Notes: generated by a model not told the origin, from the letters alone. A stretch of DNA of 35,025 nucleotides from an uncultured Bacteroidales bacterium (GCA_947311115.1 CAMZKE010000154.1:1-35025), one strand, 5' to 3'; counted from the first letter of the stretch, positions 1 to 7,740 are shown. Translations and numbers: made by a program.

Positions 1-143
1 TTATTCCCATAGCTATTGCTATGCAAAGAATTTTTACCTCAATAAAGAAAAATATATTCTAATTTATTTATAACGTACTTTGATATCAAGTTGGTATTAA
101 TTAAATTTATAAAAACCTGTTAGGTATAAAAGTTTATCAAATT

Positions 144-482
144 TTAAAAGACTTCTTTTAAAATAGCCTCAATTTGTTCTCTGTTTTGAATACTTGATGT
201 TGCCTTTACCAATTTACCATTTTTATAATACACTGTAAAAGGTAAGCCCATAAAACCGGCACATTCAGGTGCGTTTCTAATTACATGAGCATCAGGAATA
301 TCAAATTCCATATCCATAAATTTTACATTTGGATATTCATCTCTTAAATCTTCCATTTCTGCGTAAACAGGCACACACATAGGTCCCATACGTCCGCAAC
401 AAATCATTACATTCTCATTATTTTCAATTACTTCCTTGTGTTGAGCAGCCGTTTCTACGTGCTCTAAGTTTGTCATTAACAT
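144..482 (-). CDS. Thioredoxin-fold protein with atypical cysteine motif
   Basis: A 112-residue protein the size of a thioredoxin, with no signal peptide, so probably cytoplasmic. The fold is supported by a beta-strand ending VMIC at 25-28, a helix after the active-site region, and the conserved cis-proline context GLPFTVYY (Pro81) followed by KNGK. The usual WCGPC is missing. In its place the sequence reads CCGRMGPMC (Cys28, Cys29, Cys36), so GP is kept but the flanking cysteines are displaced; Cys74 is a further candidate. It is probably a thiol-disulfide or peroxide-linked protein, but the partner is unknown. Met1 and Met3 are both possible starts. A TAnnTTTG-like -7 box lies on the minus strand at 525-532 without a clear upstream element. 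Family assignment is fairly secure, the redox role is inferred. Confidence 0.8.
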   Translation of the reverse strand: MLMTNLEHVETAAQHKEVIENNENVMICCGRMGPMCVPVYAEMEDLRDEYPNVKFMDMEFDIPDAHVIRNAPECAGFMGLPFTVYYKNGKLVKATSSIQNREQIEAILKEVF

Positions 483-584
483 AGTATTAATATATTTAAA
501 TGTTTATATACGTTATTTGGCTTGCAAAAATATAAAAAAGCACTTTATAAAAAAGCATTTGTGAAAATATTAACACTTTTTATG

Positions 585-1661
585 TTATTGTACAATAGCT
601 TTAATTTTTAATCTAAGCTCGTTATTTTTAGGGTCGTTTGTTATAATTGTAATGCTTTTGTTTTGCCTTCCACTCCTGCCAACTGAATCAAAAGTAACTT
701 TAAGATTTTTACTTTCACCAGGTTTAATTATTTTTTCATCTATTTTAGCAACAGTGCATCCACAATTCGATTTTATTTTTCTAATAATTAAATTTGATTT
801 TCCTTTATTTGTTAGTACATAGCTATGCGATTTTTTTACTCCGTTTTTTATTGTTCCAAAGTCGCAAATTTTATTATCAACAACTAATTTAGGTGCATTT
901 GCAATTTGAGTAGGAGTCATTTTTGAAAAATCTTCTTCAATTGAAGCACTTACGGTAAGTCTAGTTCGTCCATTTGATTTGCCATTAATTTTCATGCTCA
1001 CTTTGTCAATTACAAAACCCCAGTCATTCTTGATTTTAGCATCATATATAGCAGTTATTTTTCCTTTCTGTTTAGGCTTTAATATTTTAGGCTCTACCCA
1101 TATTTTAATGTGTTTAGGTATTTCTGCAAAAGTTATACTCATATTTTTTTCAGATGTGTTTATTATATCAACAGAAGTTTGTTTTGTTTTTGTAGAATAA
1201 ACTTTTGTAAAAGCTATGTGTTTTGCTTGAAGTCGTAGTCCCATAACTTCCTCAGGATATAAATCTTGGGCAGTTTTTTTTCGTGCAAGAACATTACCCT
1301 TAATTTTTAAAACTTTTGTTGCTGTGTTTGCGTTCGATTTTATAGTTATAGATTTGTCGAAAGGTCCCGGCCTGTTTCTTGGGTTGTAAGTTACAATTAT
1401 TTCGCCGGTTTTACCAACTCCTATTGGTTGGCGAGGCCACTCCGGAGTAGTGCAGCCGCACGATGCTTTTACGCTACTTAGTATTAGTGTTGCTGTACCT
1501 GTGTTTTTAAATTTAAATACATAAGTTTGTGGACCTGCTTCTTCATTAAATGTTCCAAAATTATGAAATTCTTTATCAAAAGAAATTTCAGCTTTTTTTG
1601 TCTGTGCATTTGTGTTAAAAAAGAATGCAAAACTTAGTAATAATAGTAGTATTCTGTTCAT
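585..1661 (-). CDS. Secreted DUF1573 repeat protein
   Basis: A 358-residue exported protein. Residues 1-20 form a signal peptide (hydrophobic core of Leu/Phe, cleavage after a NAQ-type site). Two DUF1573 immunoglobulin-like domains are visible, at about 24-125 and 258-357. Each starts with a D/H-FGTI-like strand and carries the hallmark CGCT motif (Cys68/Cys70 and a second pair near residue 300) followed by a PGES/GKTGEI-type turn and a Gly-x-x-x-K-S-I-T-I strand. The middle region (about 140-240) is probably a degenerate third beta domain. DUF1573 proteins are common in Bacteroidetes, periplasmic or surface located, and have no established biochemical role. A TAnnTTTG-like box on the minus strand at 1680-1687 could be its promoter. 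Confidence 0.85.
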   Translation of the reverse strand: MNRILLLLLSFAFFFNTNAQTKKAEISFDKEFHNFGTFNEEAGPQTYVFKFKNTGTATLILSSVKASCGCTTPEWPRQPIGVGKTGEIIVTYNPRNRPGPFDKSITIKSNANTATKVLKIKGNVLARKKTAQDLYPEEVMGLRLQAKHIAFTKVYSTKTKQTSVDIINTSEKNMSITFAEIPKHIKIWVEPKILKPKQKGKITAIYDAKIKNDWGFVIDKVSMKINGKSNGRTRLTVSASIEEDFSKMTPTQIANAPKLVVDNKICDFGTIKNGVKKSHSYVLTNKGKSNLIIRKIKSNCGCTVAKIDEKIIKPGESKNLKVTFDSVGRSGRQNKSITIITNDPKNNELRLKIKAIVQ

Positions 1662-2115
1662 AGCAATATAATTTTATAACAAATCTAAACAATATAAATG
1701 TGTTATAGGTATGACAAATATCATATTATGGTTTTGCTTAACAAATATTAACAAGCTATAGGTCTAATTTTAGCACAAAGATAATACTTATGCACTAAGC
1801 CTAAAATTGACCTTTAGGTTGGTATAATTATAAACAAATGCTTATAGTGTGGCGTGAAAAAGCTATTGAATTTTAATTCGTCATAGTCTCACTTAGAATG
1901 AGACCCTGATTTTTATTGTCCTATAATTCAAAAATAAAATCAAAAAATAAGCTACTAGTAAAAATAAAATTATAATTTTGTATAACCAAATGTGTAGAAC
2001 AATAGAACATACAGTTAATATTCAGTCAAACTACAATATTGTCCAGATTTAGAGGCAGTGCCTCCAAATTTAAGTCCCCCTTTTTTACCTTTTTAATATT
2101 AATTAATTTATTATA
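1662..2115. other. 454-bp gene-free region upstream of selD
   Basis: No convincing coding sequence. It contains a 6-bp inverted repeat (1886-1904) of unknown role, a plus-strand TAnnTTTG-like box at 1973-1980 that could start the selD transcript and would give a leader of about 130 nt, and the hairpin listed separately at 2045-2071. The minus-strand side holds the DUF1573 promoter region. Confidence 0.5.
2045..2071 (+). promoter_or_regulatory. Hairpin in the putative selD leader
   Basis: An inverted repeat with a GAGGC/GCCTC core, loop AGT, one mismatch and six further A/T-rich pairs. A short C-run and a T6 run (2081-2086) follow about 10 nt later, and the selD ATG is at 2116. The T-run is too far from the stem for a classical terminator. 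It could be an attenuator-like leader element or the remnant of an intergenic repeat. Confidence 0.35.
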
Positions 2116-3168
2116 ATGATAGAATTTGATAAAATAGTACCAAAATTAACGGCTTTTAGCCCGGGAGCCGGTTGAGGTTGTAAAATATCGCCGCAAGATT
2201 TAAATACAATATTAAAATCGGATATTGTATATGAGAGCGACCCGAATCTATTGGTAGGAAACGATAAAAGAGACGATGCTGCAGTATTTGACCTTGGCGA
2301 TGGCAAATCAGTTATAAGCACAACCGACTTTTTTACACCAATAGTTGACGACCCATACGATTTTGGTAGAATAGCTTCTGTAAATGCCATTAGCGATATT
2401 TATGCAATGGGAGGTAAGCCTATTATGGCAATTGCTATACTTGGGTGGCCTGTTGATAAATTGCCTTTAGAAACAGCTAATAAGGTTTTAGAAGGTGCAA
2501 GGAATATTTGTAACGAAGCAGGAATTACACTTGCCGGAGGACATAGTATTGAAATTGGAGACCCTGTTTTTGGTTTATCGGTAACCGGAATTATTGATAC
2601 TGCAAAAGTAAAGCAAAACTCAGGAGCAACAGCCGGCTGCGAACTTTTTATAACAAAACCTTTGGGTATTGGTATTATGGCTACAGCCGAAAAACAAGGT
2701 AAATTAGCCGATGAAGACCGAAAAGAAATTATTGAGTTAATGTCTAGTTTAAATAAAGTAGGTCAAGACTTATCTGATTTCGACTCGGTTAAAACAATAA
2801 CTGATGTAACAGGTTTTGGATTGCTTGGACATTTACTTGAAATTTGTGAAGGAAGTAATTTAAATGCTATTGTTGAATATGATAAAGTTCCGCAAATAAC
2901 TAATTTACACAAATATATAGAAATGAAAACTTTCCCTGGAGGATTGTTTAAGAATTATAAAAGTTATAGCGATAAATTGCATGAACTGACTAAAATGCAA
3001 CGAAATGTGCTTTGCGACGCTCAAACAAGTGGAGGTTTACTAGTGGCTGTTGAACCAAGTGGAATTAAAGAGGTAACAGAGTATATGAATAAAATTAATC
3101 ATCCGTTTTATAATATTGGAAAATTAGTTGAACGTGACGATAAGCCTGAATATATTACAGTAGTGTAA
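2116..3168 (+). CDS. selD: Selenide, water dikinase (selenophosphate synthetase), selenocysteine-containing
   Basis: Makes selenophosphate from selenide and ATP for selenocysteine and/or selenouridine synthesis. The reading frame starts at ATG 2116 and runs through an in-frame TGA at 2173-2175 to TAA at 3166, giving 350 residues, the normal SelD length. The N-terminus reads SPGAGUGCK, aligning with the GCGCK catalytic motif of E. coli SelD: Sec20 replaces the catalytic Cys, with Cys22 and Lys23 conserved. Further SelD signatures are DDAAVF, ISTTDFFTPIVDDPYDFGRIA, NA-SD-YAMGG, AGGHSIE, TDVTGFGLLGH and DAQTSGGLL. A caller that treats TGA as stop would begin at TTG 2251 and lose 45 residues, including the active site. 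A candidate SECIS hairpin follows the TGA. No selA, selB or tRNA-Sec is in the window. Confidence 0.95.
2178..2209 (+). promoter_or_regulatory. Candidate bacterial SECIS hairpin
   Basis: Starts 2 nt after the Sec TGA (2173-2175). Lower stem TTGTA/TACAA, then AAA/TTT and TC/GA pairs with small bulges on each side, and a 7-nt apical loop GCCGCAA (2190-2196) beginning with G. The loop starts 14 nt after the TGA, slightly closer than the usual range for bacterial SECIS elements. Folding was done by eye, so the exact pairing is provisional. Confidence 0.5.
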
Positions 3169-3183
3169 TTTTTCCGAAAGATA

Positions 3184-3224
3184 TAGCTGAATAAATTATT
3201 TGAAATAATTTGTTCAGCTATTTT
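3184..3224 (+). terminator. Terminator after selD
   Basis: A 17-bp nearly perfect stem (TAGCTGAATAAATTATT against its complement with one T-G pair) with loop TGA, followed by TTTT. It sits 15 bp after the selD stop. The T-run overlaps the stop codon of the convergent MCE gene. Confidence 0.75.
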
Positions 3225-4530
3225 ACTTCTCTAACACTTTTTTCGCTTCAGAAACAGTAATTTGCTTATCATTAGCGAAGGCAACAACAAAAGCATCAGG
3301 GAAAATAGCTCTAATGCTGTCTTGCAGTTTTTTAGCTTCTTTCATTGTGTAAGCAGTACCTACGGTGTATTTATATCTTTCTGATGTAAACCATTCAGAA
3401 ATATTTTTTAAACCTTCAAATTCTTGAGATTTAATATTTATTGGTTTAATAGACGATTTTATTTGAATTTTATAATTCACATTATTATAAGATGAATCAT
3501 CGCTATTTTTTTTCTTTTTTTTCTTTTTTTTCTCTTTTTTGGGGTTGTAACCACTTTCGTCAACAACAACAGTTTTACCAAAGTCGAAAAGTGAATAATG
3601 TAAATAGCGTTTTGGATTTTCACGTAAGTCAATAAGCAGTTTGTCTAAATCTTGCGATGATTTGTTAAGGTTATTATACAACGAGTCATTATTTATTAAC
3701 ATACCCATTGTGCCTTCTCCACGTTCAATTTTTGCCATTATATTATAAACCGATTCCATTGCTTTATTAGCATTGTTAATGGTACTAAGTAGTTTAGATT
3801 TTGCTAAAGAATCGCTAACGCTTGATAAGTTTTTCAGAATTAAATTTATTTGTTCGTTATTGTTTTTTAAATTGCTTGTTATTGATTCAATATTTGTAAA
3901 TATTGCTCCAAGCCTACCTCTGTTATTGCTTAATAAGCTATCTAACTCTGACGAAGTATGACGCAAAGTAGTAAAAGTTCTATCTAAACTGGCAAGCGAC
4001 TTATCGATATGTGCTTTATTAGTAGCACTAAATATTTCGCGTACAACTTTCATTGCATCTTCAATACTTACCATTAAATCTTCAGCTTTTAATTTTAAAG
4101 GTAACATTTGGGCACTTACTTGTTCTTTTAAATCTTGTTCTGTTTCAGAAAGAAGTGTATCGCCTACGCTATAAAATATACTATCGTTAGAAAAATTTAA
4201 TTGAATTGCTTTTGTTCCCATTAAATCGAGGCTGTATATTTGAGCTACGGTAGAATCGGGTATTTTTATATTTTGGTCTAACGAAAATTCTACTAAAACA
4301 TTACCATAATTACCGGGAGTAAACGAAATATTTTCAACTTTGCCAATTTTATAGCCGTTAAGTGTAACTTTCGACGATATATTTAATCCTTCAACATTAG
4401 AGTATAATGCAAAATAATTAATTTTTGGATTGAAAGGATTGTTACCTTTCAGGAAATTTAATCCCCAAAATAGCAATCCGGAAGCAATTACAATTAATAA
4501 ACCTACTTTTATTTCTTTTTTAATTTTCAA
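3223..4530 (-). CDS. MlaD/MCE-domain lipid-transport protein with SPOR-like C-terminus
   Basis: A 435-residue protein anchored by one N-terminal transmembrane helix (about 8-27) with the rest in the periplasm. An MCE domain covers about 37-115 (FALYSNVEGLNISSKVTLNGYKIG-type strands, then VEFSL and the LMGTKAIQL turn), as in MlaD, the substrate-binding subunit of Mla-type phospholipid transporters. Residues 130-310 are helical/coiled coil. A lysine-rich tract follows at about 330-341, then a C-terminal alpha/beta domain (about 380-435, YTVGTAYTMKEAKKLQ, AFVVAF) that resembles a SPOR-type peptidoglycan-binding fold. mlaE/mlaF partners are not adjacent. The lysine tract is encoded by three A8 runs (3506-3533), a potential slippage site. 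Confidence 0.85.
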   Translation of the reverse strand: MKIKKEIKVGLLIVIASGLLFWGLNFLKGNNPFNPKINYFALYSNVEGLNISSKVTLNGYKIGKVENISFTPGNYGNVLVEFSLDQNIKIPDSTVAQIYSLDLMGTKAIQLNFSNDSIFYSVGDTLLSETEQDLKEQVSAQMLPLKLKAEDLMVSIEDAMKVVREIFSATNKAHIDKSLASLDRTFTTLRHTSSELDSLLSNNRGRLGAIFTNIESITSNLKNNNEQINLILKNLSSVSDSLAKSKLLSTINNANKAMESVYNIMAKIERGEGTMGMLINNDSLYNNLNKSSQDLDKLLIDLRENPKRYLHYSLFDFGKTVVVDESGYNPKKEKKKKKKKKNSDDSSYNNVNYKIQIKSSIKPINIKSQEFEGLKNISEWFTSERYKYTVGTAYTMKEAKKLQDSIRAIFPDAFVVAFANDKQITVSEAKKVLEK

Positions 4531-4652
4531 ATTTCACTCTTTGGTAAAACAATTAACTACAAAAATATAATAAATGATAAGTATTTCAATAAATAACTTC
4601 AAACTTTATCCACAATTTTGATACTTGTTTTATAATTTTACAAAAAAAACTA

Positions 4653-5144
4653 ATGCAAAAAATAGGTATTGTATCAGATACACATAGTTTTATAGATGAA
4701 AAATTAATTAACTTCTATAAAGATTGCGATATTGTTTTTCATGCGGGAGATATTGGAGATATAAGTGTTTACGATAAATTATTGAATAATTTCTCGGTAA
4801 AAGCAGTTTTCGGAAATATTGATAATTATGAAATACGAGAATTTATTAACGAAACAGTTTTAACAAAAATTGAAAATGTTAATATTTTAATGACTCATAT
4901 TGGAGGATATCCGGGAAGATATAAGCCAAGTTTTAGAAAAATGATTGAGAACAATAAACCTAATATTGTAATTACAGGTCATTCGCATATCTTAAAAGTT
5001 ATTTTCGACAAAAAATACAATCATTTGCATATTAATCCTGGAGCTTATGGTAAATCTGGTTTTCATAAAATTAGAACTGCTATACGTTTAGTTATTGATG
5101 GTTCAGAAATAAAAGATTTGGAAATATTAGAAATTGACCGATAA
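4653..5144 (+). CDS. YfcE/MJ0936-type metallophosphoesterase
   Basis: A 163-residue calcineurin-like phosphoesterase. All metal-binding motifs are present in order: D9-x-H11 (SDTH), G32-D33 (HAGDIGD), G54-N55 (GNID), H82 (THIGG) and the GHSH motif at 109-112, followed by HINPGAYG. The family hydrolyses phosphodiesters (YfcE acts on model phosphodiesters in vitro); the natural substrate cannot be read from sequence. The protein is cytoplasmic. It is divergent from the MCE gene across a 122-bp spacer, and the next gene on the same strand starts 76 bp downstream, so co-transcription is possible. Confidence 0.9.
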   Translation: MQKIGIVSDTHSFIDEKLINFYKDCDIVFHAGDIGDISVYDKLLNNFSVKAVFGNIDNYEIREFINETVLTKIENVNILMTHIGGYPGRYKPSFRKMIENNKPNIVITGHSHILKVIFDKKYNHLHINPGAYGKSGFHKIRTAIRLVIDGSEIKDLEILEIDR

Positions 5145-5220
5145 AACATTAAAAAAAGTAAGTAATATTCACAAAAAATGAATATTTTTGAGAAATAAAA
5201 TAGAAATAGATATACATATT

Positions 5221-6201
5221 ATGGATTTATCAGTAAAATATCTTGGATTAACATTAAAAAACCCTGTAATTGTTGGAAGCTCAGGGCTAACAAATTCAGT
5301 AGAAAAAATTAAAGAATTAGAAAAACACGGTGCTGCGGCTGTAGTCTTAAAATCGTTGTTTGAAGAACAAATACTTTTTCAAGCAGATAATGCACATGCA
5401 AATAACGACTACGATTATCCTGAGGCAGCCGATTATATAAAAGCTTATGCAAAAGATAGTGCTATTGCCGATTATTTATCATTAATAAAAGATGCAAAAA
5501 AAGAAGTAAATATTCCTGTAATTGCAAGTATTAACTGTGTAACAACAGGCGAATGGGTGTCGTTTGCTAAAAAGTTTGAAGAAGCCGGTGCTGACGCAAT
5601 TGAATTAAATATTTCTTTGTTACCATCAAATATTGAGGTTGATAGCGCTACAAATGAAAAAAAATATTTCGATATTATTGATGCTGTTAAAAAAACTGTA
5701 AATATTCCTGTTGCGTTAAAAATGAGTCATTTTTCGGCAGGACTATCAAATTTAATTCAAAAATTAAGCTGGACAAAACAAATTGATGCATTTGTATTGT
5801 TTAATAGATATTACAATCCTGATATTGATATAAATACATTAAAAATAACATCATCAGGCGTTTTTTCTACCCCTGAGGATATTTCTCAATCGTTACGATG
5901 GGTAGCAATTTTAGCCGATAAAATTAAGGTTGATATTGCAGCCTCAACAGGAGTACACGATGCTGATGGAGTAATTAAACAATTACTTGCCGGTGCAGGA
6001 GCAGTACAAGTTGTTTCCACATTATACAAGCATGGTGCTTCGCATTTAGAGACTTTAATAAAAGGTTTAGAAGAGTGGATGACAAAAAATAATTATAAAT
6101 CAATTGAAGATTTTAAAGGAAAAGTAAACTACGAAAGTGCTGATAATGCAGTTGCGTTTGATAGAGTACAGTTTATGAAATACTTTGGAGGAATTGAATA
6201 A
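5221..6201 (+). CDS. Dihydroorotate-dehydrogenase-like flavoprotein lacking the catalytic Cys
   Basis: A 326-residue TIM-barrel protein of the PyrD class 1/PreA superfamily. The start MDLSVKYLGLTLKNP at ATG 5221 matches the conserved class-1 opening; the longer frame from TTG 5188 has no family support. Conserved elements are NPVIVGSSGLT (FMN side), AAVVLKSLFEEQ, ASINC, ELNIS (129-132), VALKMS, and the C-terminal phosphate-binding GAGAVQVVSTLYKHG. In class 1 DHODs the loop after NxS carries the catalytic base Cys (SCPN); here it reads S132-L133-L134-P-S-N, so the base is absent. The FNR-type gene begins 11 bp downstream and is the likely redox partner, as in PyrD/PyrK or PreA/PreT pairs. The substrate is unknown. 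Annotated homologues in Bacteroidetes are simply called dihydroorotate dehydrogenase-like. Confidence 0.85.
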   Translation: MDLSVKYLGLTLKNPVIVGSSGLTNSVEKIKELEKHGAAAVVLKSLFEEQILFQADNAHANNDYDYPEAADYIKAYAKDSAIADYLSLIKDAKKEVNIPVIASINCVTTGEWVSFAKKFEEAGADAIELNISLLPSNIEVDSATNEKKYFDIIDAVKKTVNIPVALKMSHFSAGLSNLIQKLSWTKQIDAFVLFNRYYNPDIDINTLKITSSGVFSTPEDISQSLRWVAILADKIKVDIAASTGVHDADGVIKQLLAGAGAVQVVSTLYKHGASHLETLIKGLEEWMTKNNYKSIEDFKGKVNYESADNAVAFDRVQFMKYFGGIE

Positions 6202-6212
6202 AATATTATAAG

Positions 6213-7016
6213 ATGAACGAATACAATAGTGTAATTACGCAAATAATGCAGGTTTCGCCAATAATGAAAATTATTAGAGTAAAACCTGAAGGTTGGGAAT
6301 TTCCTGAGTATAAAGCAGGACAATTTGTGGCATTGGGTTTAGCAGGTACCGAGAGTCGTTGTGCTGACTCTACTGACCAATACCCTCCATTAGAAGACGA
6401 GAACAAAATTATTAAACGTGCATACTCAATAGCATCGAGCTCATCGCAAGAATATATTGAGTTTTATATAACTCTTGTACATTCCGGAGCATTAACTCCA
6501 CGTTTATTTGACTTACAAATTGGTGATAAGCTGTGGTTAGGTAAAAAAGCTGTTGGTATGTTTACTCTTGATGAGGTAGAGCCTGCTCAAAATATTATTC
6601 TTGTAGCTACAGGTACCGGGGTTGCTCCGTTTATGAGTATGTTGCGTTCAAATGCACTTACTCGTACAGGTAAAATGATTGTTGTTCATGGTGCAGCAAA
6701 TAGTTGGGATTTAGGCTATTCGTCAGAATTGGAACTTTTACAGTCTATGTTCCCAAATTTCCATTATTACCCAACAATTACATTGCCTGAAAAAGAGCCA
6801 TCAGGTTGGAATGGTGATACTCGTTTTATTGAAAAAATATTAGACGCAGGTATTGTTGAAGAAAAATTTGGTTTAAAACCAATGCCTGAAAATACTCACG
6901 TTTTTTTATGCGGTAATCCTAAAATGATTGAATCGGTTACTGAAGTACTTGCAAAAGATAATTTTAAAGTACATAAAAAGAAAGATCCGGGGCAAATACA
7001 TATTGAAGAATTTTAA
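6213..7016 (+). CDS. Ferredoxin-NADP+ reductase family protein
   Basis: A 267-residue FAD/NAD(P)H oxidoreductase without a fused ferredoxin domain. The FAD-binding beta-barrel carries R69-A-Y-S72 (RxYS) and the LVHSGALTPRLFDLQIGD strand-turn. The NAD(P) domain carries VATGTGVAPFMSMLR (132-145), VVHGAAN, and the C-terminal FLCGNPKMIESV. It ends in a GQIHIEEF tail like bacterial Fpr enzymes. It transfers electrons between NAD(P)H and ferredoxin/flavodoxin or a flavoprotein partner. It lies 11 bp after the DHODH-like gene, so the two form an operon. Its TAA stop is the first part of the 97-bp repeat copy 1. It could be the reductase subunit of the DHODH-like enzyme, which is inferred from linkage. 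Confidence 0.88.
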   Translation: MNEYNSVITQIMQVSPIMKIIRVKPEGWEFPEYKAGQFVALGLAGTESRCADSTDQYPPLEDENKIIKRAYSIASSSSQEYIEFYITLVHSGALTPRLFDLQIGDKLWLGKKAVGMFTLDEVEPAQNIILVATGTGVAPFMSMLRSNALTRTGKMIVVHGAANSWDLGYSSELELLQSMFPNFHYYPTITLPEKEPSGWNGDTRFIEKILDAGIVEEKFGLKPMPENTHVFLCGNPKMIESVTEVLAKDNFKVHKKKDPGQIHIEEF

Positions 7017-7108
7017 TCTGTTTGGGTTTAATTCCCTGTCCCTTGGGACGTATAAAAGAATAGTATTCCAAAACGATACCTCGTCCGCTTGCGGCGAGGA
7101 GATTCATT
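7012..7108 (+). repeat. 97-bp structured intergenic repeat, copy 1
   Basis: One of four near-identical 97-bp elements (others at 9381, 25401 and 34307). It begins TTTAATCTGTTTGGG and ends GAGGAGATTCATT. Three hairpins: I at 7037-7050 (TGTCC/GGACG, loop CTTG), II at 7058-7068 (GAATA-G-TATTC), III at 7079-7099 (CCTCG, bulged T, CCG/CGG, CGAGG, loop CTTG). The first residues overlap the TAA stop of the FNR gene, and a bidirectional terminator follows directly. The C-to-T change at the base of hairpin I in this copy gives a G-T pair. Confidence 0.95.
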
Positions 7109-7109
7109 T

Positions 7110-7137
7110 AAAAAAAGGAGCATTTGCTCCTTTTTTT
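7110..7137 (+). terminator. Bidirectional intrinsic terminator
   Basis: A7-GGAGC-ATTT-GCTCC-T7: a perfect stem flanked by A7 and T7, so it can terminate transcripts in both directions. It lies between the plus-strand FNR gene and the convergent minus-strand exonuclease gene, whose stop codon it almost touches (7136). Confidence 0.9.
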
Positions 7138-7738
7138 ATTTATCCATTTTAACTAACTCGTTATATATTTTTACACAAACCCAAGCATCGGTAGCAGCAT
7201 AGTTTTGTTGGCCTATTTCTAAATCTTCTTTTTCCCAATTTGAAAGTTGCTGAGTTTTTGATAAACGTTTTTTTAATATTAAACCGGTAAGTTTTCGTAA
7301 ACTTTTATCGCCAATACCATATTGTTCAACAATTTTTTGTAAATCGACAAAATTATTAGGTGTAAATGCTTTAAGTTTGTTAAGAGCTTTAATATCATCG
7401 TGTACAGCAGCTCCAACTTTTATTATTTTTTTATCAGATAGAATAGTAAAAATATCTTCTATTAATTTAACATCGTGTAAACGAAATAAAAAAGCATCGT
7501 TAAGTGTTGATAATTGTAATAAAGCTACTTTGTTACTGTTTGATACACCTTTTATAAAATTTGGTTTAGTTTCTGTATCAAAACCTATAACTTTACTTTT
7601 TTTTAGTGTTTTTATTGCCTTAGCTACATCTTTATCAGATTTTATGCAATGAATTGTGCCATCAAAATTTACTAAAGGTAACTCGTTAAGCTCTGTTTTT
7701 GATATTTTTATTAAATTTTCTTTTTCTTCTTCTTTCAT
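7136..7738 (-). CDS. DEDDy-type 3'-5' exonuclease domain protein
   Basis: A 200-residue protein of the RNase D/WRN exonuclease family. Exo I is D54-x-E56 (IGFDTETKP), Exo II contains HDD (113-115, VGAAVHDDIKAL), and Exo III is Y180-x3-D184 (YAATDAW), so the DEDDy set is complete. No HRDC domain follows, so it is shorter than RNase D. It probably trims RNA or DNA 3' ends; the substrate is unknown. The DUF5063 gene ends 2 bp upstream of its ATG, so the two are co-transcribed. The terminator at 7110-7137 ends the operon. Confidence 0.9.
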   Translation of the reverse strand: MKEEEKENLIKISKTELNELPLVNFDGTIHCIKSDKDVAKAIKTLKKSKVIGFDTETKPNFIKGVSNSNKVALLQLSTLNDAFLFRLHDVKLIEDIFTILSDKKIIKVGAAVHDDIKALNKLKAFTPNNFVDLQKIVEQYGIGDKSLRKLTGLILKKRLSKTQQLSNWEKEDLEIGQQNYAATDAWVCVKIYNELVKMDK

Positions 7739-7740
7739 AA

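Noticed and set aside
1886-1904. GTCTCA/TGAGAC inverted repeat as a terminator
   Set aside because: There is no gene whose transcript it would end, the stem is only 6 bp and the T-run is offset.
2251-2390. selD starting at TTG 2251, or the gene being broken by the TGA
   Set aside because: The upstream frame matches SelD residue for residue around the catalytic motif, and a Sec codon is a known feature of this family. A minus-strand ORF over the same DNA (2103-2390) has no family features.
5188-5220. Upstream TTG start for the DHODH-like gene
   Set aside because: The extra 11 residues do not resemble the conserved N-terminus, and ATG 5221 gives the family start.
7012-7108. Small minus-strand ORF inside the repeat (about 32 codons, MNLLAASGRG-like)
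   Set aside because: It is open in all four copies, but several differences change the amino acid while keeping hairpin pairing, so structure explains the conservation better than coding.
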